Of a DNA stretch of 64,000 nucleotides, positions 1 to 13,300 are shown piece by piece (positions within the stretch are counted from its first letter, which is position 1; the number at the start of each line of letters is the position of its first letter). The notes below the pieces were generated by a model. The model searched no databases. It had not been told where the DNA came from and saw nothing but the letters and a program-made list of their open reading frames with translations. This DNA is from Unio delphinus (lineage: Eukaryota; Mollusca; Bivalvia; Unionida; Unionidae). Location: assembly GCA_029339505.1 (NCBI GenBank), contig JAQISU010000041.1:9074501-9138500 (forward strand). Reading direction: 5' to 3'. The position numbers and the translations under genes are program-made.

Positions 1-275
1 TCTTTTATATATATTGAATACAGATTCGTACCAGAAACATGTGCCTTATCCGTTATATGAATTTCACTAAAACACTCAAGAGATATTAGAATTACAATTG
101 AATTTGTTTCCGAATCGTCATTGTCCGAGATTTTAAATTTCACACAATTGACATATTTTAAGGGTGACCCGCAAGCATTCACAAAGTCGTCTATTGTGGT
201 AAAATTGAATTCATCCCCTTCGTGAAACTGTTTGATTTTACCAAAATGGGCGAATTGCTCGAGCTTCTCATACAT
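1..275 (-). CDS. Conserved short ORF, spacer A copy (partial)
   Basis: On the minus strand an ATG at 273-275 opens a frame that runs off the left window edge (about 90 codons seen). It is not recognised. The same ORF exists in spacer B at 14845-15117. The middle of the two proteins is identical for more than 30 residues, including the stretch N-A-C-G-S-P-L-K-Y-V-N-C-V-K-F-K, while both ends differ. No signal peptide or membrane segment is evident. It could be a small gene, an exon of a larger gene, or part of an old mobile element. High nucleotide similarity between the duplicates makes conservation weak evidence of coding. Confidence 0.35.
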   Translation of the reverse strand, partial: MYEKLEQFAHFGKIKQFHEGDEFNFTTIDDFVNACGSPLKYVNCVKFKISDNDDSETNSIVILISLECFSEIHITDKAHVSGTNLYSIYIK

Positions 276-326
276 TTTTAACTTGCTAAATTGAAAGGAT
301 CTTTACCAAATGAAGAAATAAAAAAT

Positions 327-452
<126 letters not shown>

Positions 453-1299
453 TGCTGGATGAACAGCACATATTCGTCGTTGAATATTTCGGCTACGAGA
501 GTAGTTGGAAATCGAAAATCCGTCATGCCTCAGTAGACGTAAATGATTTCTACGAATCCTGTTGTATGACTTGGGAAACTTTATGCCGTGAACCAACATA
601 CTTTGTTTGAAGGGAAGCACATCCATATGTCGCTAGGTAAAGTTAAATGAGTCTATTTTTATAGTTTGATGTTTCTAGTCTCTACATATGTATTAGAGGT
701 GAAAGAAGATCAGGTATAAAACTAGACTTGTACTGTCCAAGGTTCTGGGAGAGTTCTTATTAATTTGTTTTTACTGACGATGTGTAAACTACAGTTGTTG
801 TTGTTATGTTGTTTGTTGCTGCTGTAGGTATAATTGCATCAAGGGACTGGGGAAAATCTAAGCAGGTGCTCGATAAAATAAAATGCAGTTTTTTTATCTA
901 CATGTTGCAAACTCAGCTTTCCTATTGCGCTTACAATGACTGAACGCAACATAAATGTAGCAAATAAGAAATTTCACGGATGCGTTTAAATTATTTTGAA
1001 ATAATGAACTAGAAAATAATGTAACGTTGTGTAACGACGACATGCTGGTAATCTTTACTTCGTATTTCATTTTAAGTAGCGATTTTTCATTCGTTTTATG
1101 TACCAATGATTCGAGTGATATATCTTTGCCGAAAGGTCTGAACTGTTGTCGGATTAAGTGTGCATGTCGCTGTTTTTCTATTCCAAACATACATACTCCA
1201 TATACAATACATAATTTATTTTATCTTTATCCTGTTTACGGATTTGGAAAAAGACGCTTTTCTAATTATATCATTTTCAATACCACTATGAAAATTTTG

Positions 1300-1327
1300 C
1301 TCTCTCCGCTCTCTTCCACTCTCTCTG

Positions 1328-1358
<31 letters not shown>

Positions 1359-1363
1359 GTCTG

Positions 1364-1419
<56 letters not shown>
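1300..1419. repeat. (CT)n / (CTGT)n microsatellite
   Basis: The tract starts as interrupted CTCTCTGTCTGT and becomes a pure CT run. The same tract lies at 16034-16104 in spacer B, where it is pure CT, so the CTGT interruptions arose or were lost after duplication. Confidence 0.95.
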
Positions 1420-1421
<2 letters not shown>

Positions 1422-2090
1422 ATGTAAATTGACATAGCAATTAATCCAAAGCAACATCACCAGCCAATGACTGAAAATTAGTATTGATCATCAAAATGAA
1501 GACATGAAATTAATGTAAACAAATTGGAAATGAAAATTAAAACAAAGCATTTGAAAAAAATAATGAATTCTTCAAAAACTAAACATTTAAAGCTTAAAAT
1601 TTGAGATGCAAAATGAAAATTGCAAACAAATCTCGTCTCAAGCACTTTCAGAATTAATCATATGTCTAGCTAATAGCAGAAACTTAACCTGTTTGTACAG
1701 GTAATAAACAATTATAAATAATAAGCAAAATTAATTAATTATTGCGACAATCGTTTGAAATTTGAATATACCCCCACTACAGCCTGTGAGTAACATTCTT
1801 CTAATGCGAAAATGTTCCATATCGATGAGGTTAAAAATATAATGTCTGCAAAATGAACAATTGCGCTGAATGGTGCCAAATAAGCATATATCATTATTGG
1901 AAAATAAATCAAAATGGTTATGTCAGGTGCATTTAACGTCAAACGTTCTTCGAGTCGATGGATTGAGGTACTTTGCGTGCATCAATCACATATTCTCCTG
2001 ATTTTCTCTGTATACGATTTTATTGTAAATTTTTGTGGTGTCTCAACTGACATACATATGTCAGCATTCGGGGCTGATGCAATCTGTGTA

Positions 2091-3555
2091 ACAAAATTGT
2101 TACCGAGTGGATGGTGGATTAAATGAACAACACAAACACAATGTGTGAAAGATAATGTAAATTTATGAAATAAATTATTAATGAAAAATAATGATGTATC
2201 AACACAATAACTCATGCGTTCAACCCACAATTACACTCACAACCATTCACTATACATGAATCAATTAAATATTAATACAAAATAAAACACAGATACAAAG
2301 GAATCTATTGGACTATACACAGATCCAAGGAACCTTTACAAAAGTTATATTAACGCAAGTATAAATTGCGATAAATAAATACAAATATCAAACTATACTA
2401 TCGCACGTATGGATTGCGACAACTAGCACGAACATATACATGTATTTAATCAAGCTGCTAACTTTTATTGAGATTCATGTAATCCCTTGAAATACTACTG
2501 TGATTTGAAGTAACTATGAAAATATAACAATGTATTCAATTGTACTACATTTGCAACACACACATGTGTCTCGACCCTGTATAACCCTACGATTCACCAA
2601 CTGTTGAATCGCCGCCCAGCTTAACCGAATACCTAGGGCTCACTCAATACTTTTATCGGTCACTTGCCCTTCACGGATTCACCACAGTTATACGTACAGA
2701 CAGCATACAGCATGTACTATAACCATCAGTCCCAAATACCTAGATGCCATCTCGGATGTTTACACCTCTAGACAGCTCCGACACTCAGACTTCTAGATTT
2801 CCGGATATTTACACATCACGACAGATGTAGACGGACAGACAATCCGACAGACAGACAGTCAGATACCTCAATTTGATCTCACAATCAAATGGCTCAATTA
2901 ATCACATTCAGCTACAATTCAGAGACATTCAGAGACGTTCAGCTACAATCAGATACGTTCAGAGACGTTCAGCTACAATCAGCAACAATTTCAGAGATGC
3001 TCCGCTACAATATCAGCAACAATTTCAGCTACAATAAAGAGACCAAACTAATAAGAGTTTTTTTCTAAAACAATCTACAACGTAGATTACACTATTGCAT
3101 TTAAAGTCTAATAGTGACTAGGAATTCCAAATATTCCACGTTTAAATCTGCATTGTAATAAAGACATCATTACATGAAATGATAAACTGAATAAAAATTC
3201 ACAATGAAACGAAATATAAATTTAACACTCACCCCTTTGGCTGGAGATAGAATGACGAGCTATCTTTCCTGTGATAAGATATCTTTGGTCCCGTAATATT
3301 TATCAGAAATATTCTGCCTTATATATCCTCAAATAGGTGAGCTGAATTCACGGCAAAATTACCGTGCACCCCGTGATTATAATGTTCCTGACTTCAAGTG
3401 ATACAAAGTCAGGCACATGCAAATCGTTACACGCCACTTACCTTGAAAAAGCACTTATTTACCCCAGGTAACGCATGTACGACGAAACAAAAAAAATGGT
3501 GAGATTAGTTTGTAATTCAAGAAAAATATAAATTCAATTTTGGCCTAATTCTGTG
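2091..3555. mobile_element. 1.46 kb insertion specific to spacer A
   Basis: Spacer B runs straight through the point (about 16770) where spacer A carries this extra block. The flanks share TCTGTG at both ends, a possible target-site duplication. No coding region is visible. Inside are tandem repeats of the CAGAGACGTTCAGCTACAAT type (about 2915-3035), GACAGACA runs and, near 3240-3340, a TATA-like region on the minus strand. A solo LTR or non-autonomous element would fit; the class is not identified. Confidence 0.5.
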
Positions 3556-3612
3556 ACAATGTGAAACCAGTCTGTCCACCATGTGGGAAGAAATGTCACA
3601 ATGTCGCGTCGC

Positions 3613-3819
3613 TCAGAGAGTATATATTGTCGGAATAGCTAATGCGAATATGAACATATCACGAATTATTGAGACGTCCGTTCGATCATGTGCAGAAGAA
3701 AAGACAACAGATCCATAAATTATATGCTTTAAAGAGAGATTATTAAAAGCATCTGACAAATACGACCAAATCGAATAATCTTTAAGTCTTCGGACGCTGG
3801 AACGTTTCAGATGTCCCAC
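3613..3819 (-). other. Short minus-strand ORF shared by both spacers
   Basis: An open frame of 68 codons matches the one at 16788-17042 in spacer B, starting with the same M-G-H-L-K-R-S-S-V. The copies diverge by a frameshift towards the end. It is not recognised and may be a fragment of an old element carried along in the duplication. Confidence 0.2.
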
Positions 3820-4454
3820 ATGAGAAACTAACCGAAAAACTGTATTTCCACAGCTTCGTTGATTTTATGCGAACCTATTCAGAACGTAGTAGATTGCCAT
3901 CAATAGACATTGCTTGGAAAATTAAATGATAGAACCATTATTGAAGTATTCACAACACGCACTAGCTTTTCAAAGAAATACTGATGCAGTTTCTGCAGGA
4001 GTGTCCCTTAACCTAGATAAGGAACTCCTGCTAATTAAATTGATCCCAATACTTATGTATAGATTATAGCTCTTTAAGAGTCCATACACAAAAGTATGAT
4101 TCCTTACAGTTCAATACCACATAGGTGTACGGCTAGTCAATAACTCACTTTGGCGTTGTAAAGATAAAATTGAGAGAGGAATATACTAGTTAACTATTTC
4201 CAAATCTCATTCTTTCACTTTGTATTAAACGTCGTATACTTGCCTATATCTGTGCATGACGTTAATTGTAGGGTAACTGTGTTCAAGATAACAGATTTGT
4301 ACGAGTAACTACAGAAATGTATTATCACTCACAGACATGGCTATATACATTCATCTCATTTATTGATTAAGTATCTTTATTCATTGGTATCATATTGGTT
4401 CATCATAAAATATATCGATGTTTTACCACAATACTTTTATAATATACACGCTAA

Positions 4455-4456
<2 letters not shown>

Positions 4457-4510
<54 letters not shown>
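4457..4510. repeat. (TA)n microsatellite
   Basis: Pure AT dinucleotide tract next to the Gypsy pol remnant; absent from the matching place in spacer B. Confidence 0.95.
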
Positions 4511-4513
<3 letters not shown>

Positions 4514-4514
4514 C

Positions 4515-4870
4515 AACACCATATATAATCAACACCATATTCGTTTTCTTGAATTAAAACTGGTCCAACCTCAATTTCACTTACATCAACAGACAGGTTA
4601 AATAATTGACTTCAATTTGTAGCTGTAATAGCTGTCATTTAAGTTATCAAAAGCCTCAGTCTATATAACATGTTTTTCTTTCTCAATCAATTTGCCAGGG
4701 GTTGAACAATTATAGAAAGAAATTGTAGAAAATATCCGATAGTACCCATCCATGCCAAAATATCTCATGAGTTGCTTTTTATTAACAGGCTCAGGCGATT
4801 CAAAGATATATTTGTCCTTCGCATCTATCGGCTTAACTGGTCAATGTTATACAATATGTTTGATAAATAT
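4515..4870 (-). pseudogene. Gypsy pol remnant (RT connection and RNase H start), spacer A
   Basis: Read on the minus strand, 4870-4680 encodes the post-RT connection typical of Ty3/Gypsy (pattern K-K-Q-L-M-R-Y-F-G-M-x-G-Y-Y-R), and 4660-4515 encodes the start of RNase H (L-S-V-D-V-S-E-I then V-L-I-Q-E). A clearer copy of the RNase H part is at 18489-18683. Protease and the RT palm are missing between this and the gag remnant upstream, so this is an internally deleted element. Stops and frameshifts make it non-functional. Confidence 0.65.
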
Positions 4871-5062
4871 TACACATGCTCTTGAATCCATTAAATAGCA
4901 ATCTTACATCTGTGAGTCTGACATGGAATTTCTTAATTTTTTGCAGTTTTAGACGTTGTGCCAGTTTAAGATTTAGAGAGGCATGTATTAGGCTAAAATA
5001 CCAGTCTGACCATGAACTGATGAGTGCAAGTCTTATTTACAAGAGGATATTTATTAGTTAAC

Positions 5063-5660
5063 AAATACTAAGCAGCAGCAAGTTCAACAGTTTCTAAAGT
5101 TTCAATCTTAAGAGCATCAAGTTAAATCCTAAAGTCATTACGGACACAGATCTTGAACACTTCAACCGATATGGGTTTTCTGGGACTTTCGTAATCTGTA
5201 TTATCTTTTCCAGAAGACACCACCTATCGAATCGTAGTGCTTATCTCAATGCTAATTCGACATACGTCTGGTCAATTCTTTAAAAAATAGTATCTGACAT
5301 TGCCACTCATAACTCTCAGCAATTATTTCTAAACGAGAAAAATATTGATCTACTTCTTTTATCATAAAAGGAAGTACTAACTTAATATTTCTTAAAAGAT
5401 CAAAAATAGGGGAGTGCTTTTATTTTGCCCGATATTTGAAATTGCTTCACTTTCACTCCATTTGCCTGATTTAATTGCATTGGGTTTGTTCACTCTTTCA
5501 TGTATCTCTCCACTGTCTCAGATCGTAACTGCATTTGTTTTTATTGTAACAGCATATGTCTATCTTTTTTAACTTTCTGGTCCAGCTTCCTTAACTTCAT
5601 TTCCATCTTTTATTTCAATTATAATTCCTTTACTGTTTTGTCAGTCTGATATAAACCAAA
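5063..5660 (-). pseudogene. Gypsy gag remnant, spacer A
   Basis: The part at about 5063-5210 matches the gag-like sequence at 63868-64000. The part at about 5400-5660 encodes a Lys/Glu-rich helical stretch of the kind found in Gypsy gag; its spacer B equivalent is open at 18864-19064. Frameshifts separate the pieces. Orientation is minus, with the LTR-like segment upstream at higher coordinates and the pol remnant downstream. Confidence 0.6.
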
Positions 5661-5924
5661 AACAAACCACTTCCATCCGAAATAAATCTCTTCTACAAAT
5701 AATGGACCGACTTTTCTGTTATTTATTGCCTCAAAAAAGAAACGTATAGTTCATACAAATCATATTTTCTGCAAAGTTGAATTTTGTCAAAGATCTAATT
5801 TTGTTCATGGGTGGAATGTTAAAGAAAGATTTCGACAGTTGATGACATTTTAGAGAAACATTCCTAATCTCATTAAGATTGCATAAGCAATAGAGATTCA
5901 AATTTCAGAGTTTTCGGAAATAAT

Positions 5925-6620
5925 TTAGCCAAAATTCAAATATGCTAGACGAGCCACCAATGTAGGCTTTAATAAACAGAAACAAAAGTGAGAACATAAA
6001 GCTTTGTAGAATTTCGTAAATAATGTATTTTTCGGAAAAAAAAAACAATGTAAAAATGCAAATAAAAGAACTTACATTTTTAAGAAACAAATCCTACACT
6101 AATCTAAGAATAATCCAACAATTAAATGTCCATGTAATCAAATGTTCTAACCAATTCTTGTTCGAATCCGGATGATAATCCAAGATTAAGATGATGACAT
6201 GTTATATAAGGTATATAGCATTGGTGTCTAGATTTCCTTTACGAACCACAAGAAATAAAACTGCGTTGTTTACATTCCGAATAAAGTTTGAAGAAATGTC
6301 TTGTCCCAAGAATTGTGTGTGAGCAGTCAAATGTATCGAGTGAAACTAATAAATCTTTCAGAATACGAATAATCTGAATAACATCTAAAATAAAACGCAA
6401 AAGGTAAAGTCTGGTCACAGCGGAAGAAAACAACTTCACATCAGATATTTAAAATCCCAAATTGTAAAATGTTTCTCTAAATATCTCTATTCAATCAACC
6501 TTTTGAGCAATTACGGAAATGCCTGAATTGCAAAATAGAGGGTTACGTGGTCATATTTACATCTTAAAGTAATGTACTCCCAACACGATCCTGACAGAAA
6601 CCAATAACTGTTCTCTAAAG
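5925..6620 (-). mobile_element. LTR-like remnant, 5' side of Gypsy fragment, spacer A
   Basis: This segment resembles the LTR at 60138-60861 in several blocks, for example the region around GTTCTAACCAATTCTTGTTCG and the following AAGATTAAGATGATGACA. It lies upstream of the minus-strand gag remnant, as a 5' LTR should. Spacer B holds the same at about 19384-20020. Exact ends are not certain. Confidence 0.5.
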
Positions 6621-7600
6621 ATAAAATAAAAGAGAAAGTGTTTTCCTACACTGAGTGATTTCTAAATCAAGTTCGGAATCTAAGTCAAAAAAGGAAACTG
6701 TTGATATTATTAGGTGTTTATGAAATGACTCTGGATAAACTGCATTGTCTATAAAATATACCAAATCAAGCAAAAAAAAATGACACTTCAGTAGCATGGA
6801 ATGTAATTGTTTTTCTGCAAAAACTAAACAGTCAACAATAAAATTTAATTTAAAAGAGTTTAATAAGATCTACGTAACAGTTATACTGAATAATTATGAA
6901 TATTTCGAATTTTGACAGTTAAAATGTATATTTCCTGTGCATATGTAATCTCGGCTTTTACAATATTTGTTTTAGAGATTTTACATATAGATAGTCATAC
7001 CTAGTTATTTGTTTACTCTTCGCATTACAATAAAAATAATTCATAAATGTATCCACCGTGTTCGTTATGGGGATTTTAAATGAATATAAGCCATACCTTT
7101 AACACATGCAAAATGTACATAAAACTTTTCAGAGTAGTAAGCCTTTTATATTGACAACACTTTCTGTGAAAATATTTACTAACATTTAAAACAAAACGCG
7201 TGATTTGCAGTCATTGGTGTAGTCTGAAAATGAATTTGTATTGGTTTCAAAACCCTAAATTAACACGACATTGGTGGAACGACCAGGATACGATCCACGG
7301 TCATAGTCTTTATATCTCAAAGATGAAATATATGCTTTGGCCAATTTTTTATATATGCAAAGTTCATTATTTTGTAACTTAAAAAAATTCGATAATTTTC
7401 AAATCAGTATCATCCCATTACCTGTGTTTGATATACTAATCGGGTATGCAGAAAAAAAACAAGAACTGGCAGAATATTTTAGAGACTAGACTGCCATTGT
7501 ATTTACATAGTACTTAAAAAACTTTGCACAGGAATGAAACCTAGACTTTCATTTCTTTTACAGTGTAGGTATAGTGTTAGTATGTAAGTGAAACACTATA

Positions 7601-7602
<2 letters not shown>

Positions 7603-7661
<59 letters not shown>
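7603..7661. repeat. (TA)n microsatellite
   Basis: Pure TA tract of about 59 bp. Confidence 0.95.
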
Positions 7662-7665
<4 letters not shown>

Positions 7666-8613
7666 CGCGTTACGAATGAGTATTCAAATTATTCGCACTA
7701 ATCTTAATAGAAACTCTAAAACGGTGGTTGTATTGTGCAGAGGCTGACACGGTTAAGACGTTTCTATACAATTATGTTCTTCGCATTGGTTAGGCTATGT
7801 CACATTAATTGACCAATTCAACGCAAAATGAATAGTGTATTCTGTCACATGGGGCCTGTTATGATATTTAGTAACACTAGACATCGTACATAAAGTGAGA
7901 ACTGAGTAATCTGGTTCGTTCCGGTCTTGGAGTCATTAACATTTATTGTATTCCTGTTTTCGGTCTGGACACATGTTTCATGCTGTACTTAGGTACTATT
8001 CGAGTTAAAAATCATTTGTTTGCAATATTCACTACAAAGGGAAAGTATTCATGTTTTTGACTATACTATTATTCTGGAACTGTTATAAACTTTTTGAAGG
8101 AAACATGGACAACGCCATCTTCGTAAAGTCACGGTTCTTAAATGACCAGCACATTCCGGTCTTGAAATGTATTAAAAACATTCAATTAATTTAGGACTTT
8201 CATTGACCTTCATATCGATTCATTTGCATTTGCATCATAGTATAGTATAGTCAATTTACAATAAACATATTATGAAATGTGTTGTTTGTCGTTTTTATAT
8301 TATTTAAATTCTGTCCATATGGTCGAAACAATTTACAATTTATTTCAAGCTATCGTTAATATTTTAGATATATATTTCAACCTCTCGTTTTGTATAAATA
8401 TTCGTTAAAGAGAAAGAAAAGATCACAATAATCATCATAGTAAATGGATGATTCGCAGGAAATATATTATCAACAAATATATCTTAAACAAAATGAATCT
8501 TGTTACTCGAGCAAATTGTTATTTCTATTTGAGGTTCGATTTACCCAGAAAGCATTTGTTCTTCTACAATCGATATCCTCCTTTGTCATTCGCACGCATA
8601 TACATGAATACAC

Positions 8614-8614
<1 letters not shown>

Positions 8615-8667
<53 letters not shown>
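8615..8667. repeat. (TA)n microsatellite
   Basis: Pure TA tract; the homologous tract in spacer B is 21601-21655. Confidence 0.95.
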
Positions 8668-8670
<3 letters not shown>

Positions 8671-8746
8671 CGTGTGTTTCTGTGTGTCTGTGTGACACTA
8701 AACCTATTCTGTTCAACACTGATGTTAACCGGCACTGTGACTTCGT

Positions 8747-9251
8747 GGCTTACTTAATTTCTTTGGATCGTGAAATATTTCATTCAACGCAGAACAAAAT
8801 AACTGGCAATCAATAACACATATTGGATATGAAATCTTATATGTTGTTGATTGTTAACGAAAACTGGATCAAACCTAAGATTATCTTAAGGAAAGAACTC
8901 GTATGTGTAAACTCTGAACATATGGATAGAGAAGGTGAGTTTGTTCAGTTATCATAATAAGCTGTCAGTTAACCCCTGCAGTATAAATGTGATTTGCACA
9001 CATTTTCTATCTTTATTGTTCTCTATATATCTTCCGCCAATGTCACGTGTTTTCTGGTTAACAATTAACAAAGAAATTGTTTAGATGCTAAGTCATATTC
9101 CGTTGGCTAGGATCAATCATGATACACAATTGTTTATGAAAGTCATTTTAGGGTGCATGACATACATGGAATGCACTTTGGTGTTTTACTCACAAATCTG
9201 GCACTTTTATGAGTACACAGAGGACGGGAAAGGTATATTCATACTTCAACA
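8747..9251. promoter_or_regulatory. Upstream region of receptor copy 1
   Basis: This region is unique to copies 1 and 3 (from 8871, matching from 54763). In copy 2 the bases equivalent to 8747-9232 are absent, replaced by the viral element. It contains TATA-like sequence near 9025 (TATATATC) and probably carries the promoter and 5' UTR. No transcription start can be fixed from sequence alone. Confidence 0.45.
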
Positions 9252-10308
9252 ATGACGAAAGATACATTCTGGGTATTCGCTTTTTGTTTGCCTACAGTTG
9301 CAGTATTAACAGGTAATTAGTAACACTATTTTAAGAAATATTATTTGCGTATGTAGGACGACACTGAATTTGCAAATATAACACATATCTTCACTTTATT
9401 CTTTAGAGTTCTTATACTACAACCAGCAGTGTCCGTGTATATATTAGTTTCACCCTATTGATTATTCATTTGTTTTTAGATTATCTTACGTTGATTAACC
9501 CACTTTAAAATATAATGCATCTGGAATCATCAAATTTTTCTGTTAGATTTATTTGACGAGTTCAAAATCCCAACCACAAAGTAAAAATGTCTAGCATTTC
9601 ACGCTTCACTCAGTATAGTTTAATCATGTTTTAAGTTTCTTCCTCAAAATCTGTTCATCCCTAGAACCATTAAACGGTATTAATGCAACATGAAAATGTC
9701 AATGTATCCTTTATTTTTTTTGGATACCTTATTTTATGTTCATGCGATTATTTCCTGGCAGATTTGCTTTTGTAAATTGGAAATATGTTGTCGACTCTTT
9801 TTAAGTGGATTGATGGATGTGATTACTACATTCTCATCATAAATATCGGTCACTTTGACATAAATTTCACACTTCTCTTTCTGAAACCAAATTATCCTTA
9901 CATTTTATATGTCACACTCTGTTCATGCACAAATCATCCAACACGTCACTGTTAATATCATTTTAAATCTATAAGTTACGAGTCGTGGTGAGATAAATCA
10001 TTTTCGTGTGTACCAATCGCAGATCACATATTAGATCACTAAGTACCATATTTAAATCTTCAATGACTTTCAATCAATGTTAGGCAATAATAATGCCGAT
10101 ATCATGAAAATAAATGATTGGATGTATTTTCGTTTTACCACCTTGTTTTTAATTAGCGTTTGACCGGACGCTTTCTTACTTCTTGACTATTATACAGCAA
10201 CCACGAAACTTGTCAGCGGATGCAACTTGAAAGTTACTACATTTTCATCTTAAAAGCAAACTTACTGCAATCCATATTTATTATATGCTAGATTTTTGTT
10301 TTATTTTC

Positions 10309-10354
<46 letters not shown>

Positions 10355-13300
10355 GTAATAATTATAATAATAATATCATTATTAATAATAATTATAGTTT
10401 TAACAATACTAATATCCAATTTGAAAAGACGAAGTGTAATTTAATTTTAATATTAATGGTAACAAATCTTTATTTTACTTACAGAAAGCCTCCTACCTGA
10501 ACATAAAACATATGTAACAGACGCACTGTCCCAAGACGCATTCGTCATTAAAACATGGACATACAGAGGTTCCGCGTTGGTCGTCAAAGTTACAAAGGGA
10601 AATAAACCGCTTTACAGCGAGTTTATTTATGGTTTTTCTTTCAAGGAGCAGGAAAATCGACTATTTATAAAGTACAACAATAGCCGACAAGAAGTATCCT
10701 TAATATTAAAGAATGTTACTAGAGATGATGAAGGTTTATATCAAATTACTTCAGGAATATTCCATAAAGCAGCTGAAGGGTACGATTCAATTTTAGAGAC
10801 ATGGAATGTCCAACTAAACGTTCTAGGTAAGGAAGCAATCCATTATGATGCATGTAATTTATGTGTATGTTCCGATATTTTGACAAAACCCTAGTGATAC
10901 CAAAACATAAATATATGTATCAAGAAGACATGGAATATCTCTATAAGGAATAGTGAGGCTTTTTGCATGGGATGGAAATGCTAAATAACGCATTGTATGT
11001 GCGTGCTTGTACGTGTGTCATACATTTTTGTAGGAAGTCAGAGTAACAGGATCTGATAGTATTCCTATGTACATGTTAGTATCAACAATATACGTAACAT
11101 ATTACGTTCAGTTTTTAAAACGTAATTAAAGCGAAAACCTCATTACCTATTTATCCATCCTAAGACTCGTTAGCAAACATTCAACTTCACATAGACTAGA
11201 TTATACCTCTCATTAGCTGCCACATGTCGTTATGTATATTCCAATAACTATCTTCAAAATAAATGTGTGGTTATATAAGTTTCCTGGCGAACGCGAGCAT
11301 TTTAATAAATATATTTCATTTTATGCCCATATAATGATAATTATTATTATCTTGAATGTGGAATGTTCTTGTTTTTTATCATAAATCCTGCAACCTTATA
11401 GAACTTGAACATACGTCACAGATTGAGAATGCAGGTATGATTGATCAATATACTTTGTGTAAATACTGCATCCAATACCTATTCTGAAATAACGTCTGAA
11501 ATAGTCGTCAATATTTTATTTGTATTTCTTAAGTGTGTTCCTTTTTTTCACTGTCCTTAATTCCTGATATTAGTCACGAAATTGACTGCATATAATATAG
11601 GACGATAGTAAACTATTACATATCTATATATAATCGATAATGTAATTAAAGACTTGAAAACACGAGACTGTGAGATTTACTTACGAGTGTTACATGCCCG
11701 AGCATTTTGAAATTAAGAGGAGGTATTCTTAAATATAGTGTGACAAAGTATATAATGGGCAAATAAAAAAAATCGAGAAGGACGTTAATTTTAGCCTGAA
11801 AAACACATACTTCCAAATGAGGAATATTATCATAAAACGAACATTCTGGATATTTTAATGACATTTATTCTAGTACACGTATAGCTAATCGTCTAGCTGT
11901 TTTATGTTTGCTTTTGCTATTTGTAATCGATATAAATTTTAGCCATAACAATGATGTATTATAGACTAAATGTTATAAGAGTTATTGTTGTTGACTTAGC
12001 ATTAAGAATAGTGTTTATGATAGATGCAATGTTTATTCCCTCGATATATTAAACTATAACATATAATGCTCATTACAATGTAGCCTTGGCAACTTTGTGT
12101 ACCGTGTCAACATATACCAGCTAGATCCTTACGCTCTTCTTCTGATAATCGTATACTCATTGTTTCCAAGGTGAAAAATAAAGTCATATGGACATCCGTT
12201 CTTTTGCATACCAGGGCCTGGCGACGTGGAACGAATTGCCCATTGAAATTAGACACAAAGACACGGTGGTCCCTTTTAAGAGTGCTCTTAAGACTCACCT
12301 GTTTCGACTGCAGGGACAAACTTAGCCACCTAATCATGTTTTGTATCTTATATGTTTTCAGTATGTTTTTATGTTTTTCCAATTTCATTGTTTTTTTTGT
12401 CATTTGTTGTTCTGTACTGTAGTCATATCATCTACCAACCAAATCGAGAGATACAAAGCAAAAATTTTTAATATTGGGACAGTTTACAGTTGTGTTTATC
12501 TTGTTTCTCATCATCTCAATCAAATCTAAGCATCATTTTAGGATTTATATATGCGATGAGTTCCATGGTACATTTGTAAAATTTATTACAGGTACATTCA
12601 CAAATAGTGTAAGTGCATTGACTATTGTAACTCCTCCAGACCGTTGTGGCGAAGATAACTCAGACCAGTCAAGCAATATAACTTTATCGACAACAGTTCT
12701 TTTAGGTACAGCCGTGAATCGGGGCAGTTCGCGTGAGTATATTTTGTGATATGTAACAATTATTTGTGACGTCATTCTAGAAATTTATTGAATAAACGTA
12801 TCGCCAATCAATTGTGACTTCATTCTAGAAATTTATTTGAGAATGTATTAATATAAGTATTTATTTCAGCCATTTCTTCCTGATATAGATTAAAAGGTTA
12901 TGATGCCCTAAAACGTATCAATTAGCTATAATATTTTTAATTTTATGTTATTAATTTACAAGTGGATGATTCACTTAGATACTGTGAACATGTTGTGGTT
13001 TCCTGTGTTCAAAACCCAAGAAAAACTCTCAGCACGATAGATCCACACTGTGAGGCTACTGACATCAATTATGAGGGAAGAACGTGAGATCCATCGACAC
13101 ACAGGAATCTATTTCAAGTTTTCTAACATAACAGAGTTGACATGTAAGTGTTCGGTATGAAAAACGTCTTGAACCCTAGGTCACCTATCACCCGTTTTGT
13201 AATACGAAGGCAATGACTGCGTTGGTGTTATCTATGACAGTTAACATCCTCATATGAAGTAGCACCTAAATAAATTTAGGGAAGAAATAAATAGAATCGC

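Noticed and set aside
10321..10372. Asn-repeat protein around the (AAT)n tract
   Set aside because: It is an intron microsatellite read in frame; no conservation in copies 2 and 3.
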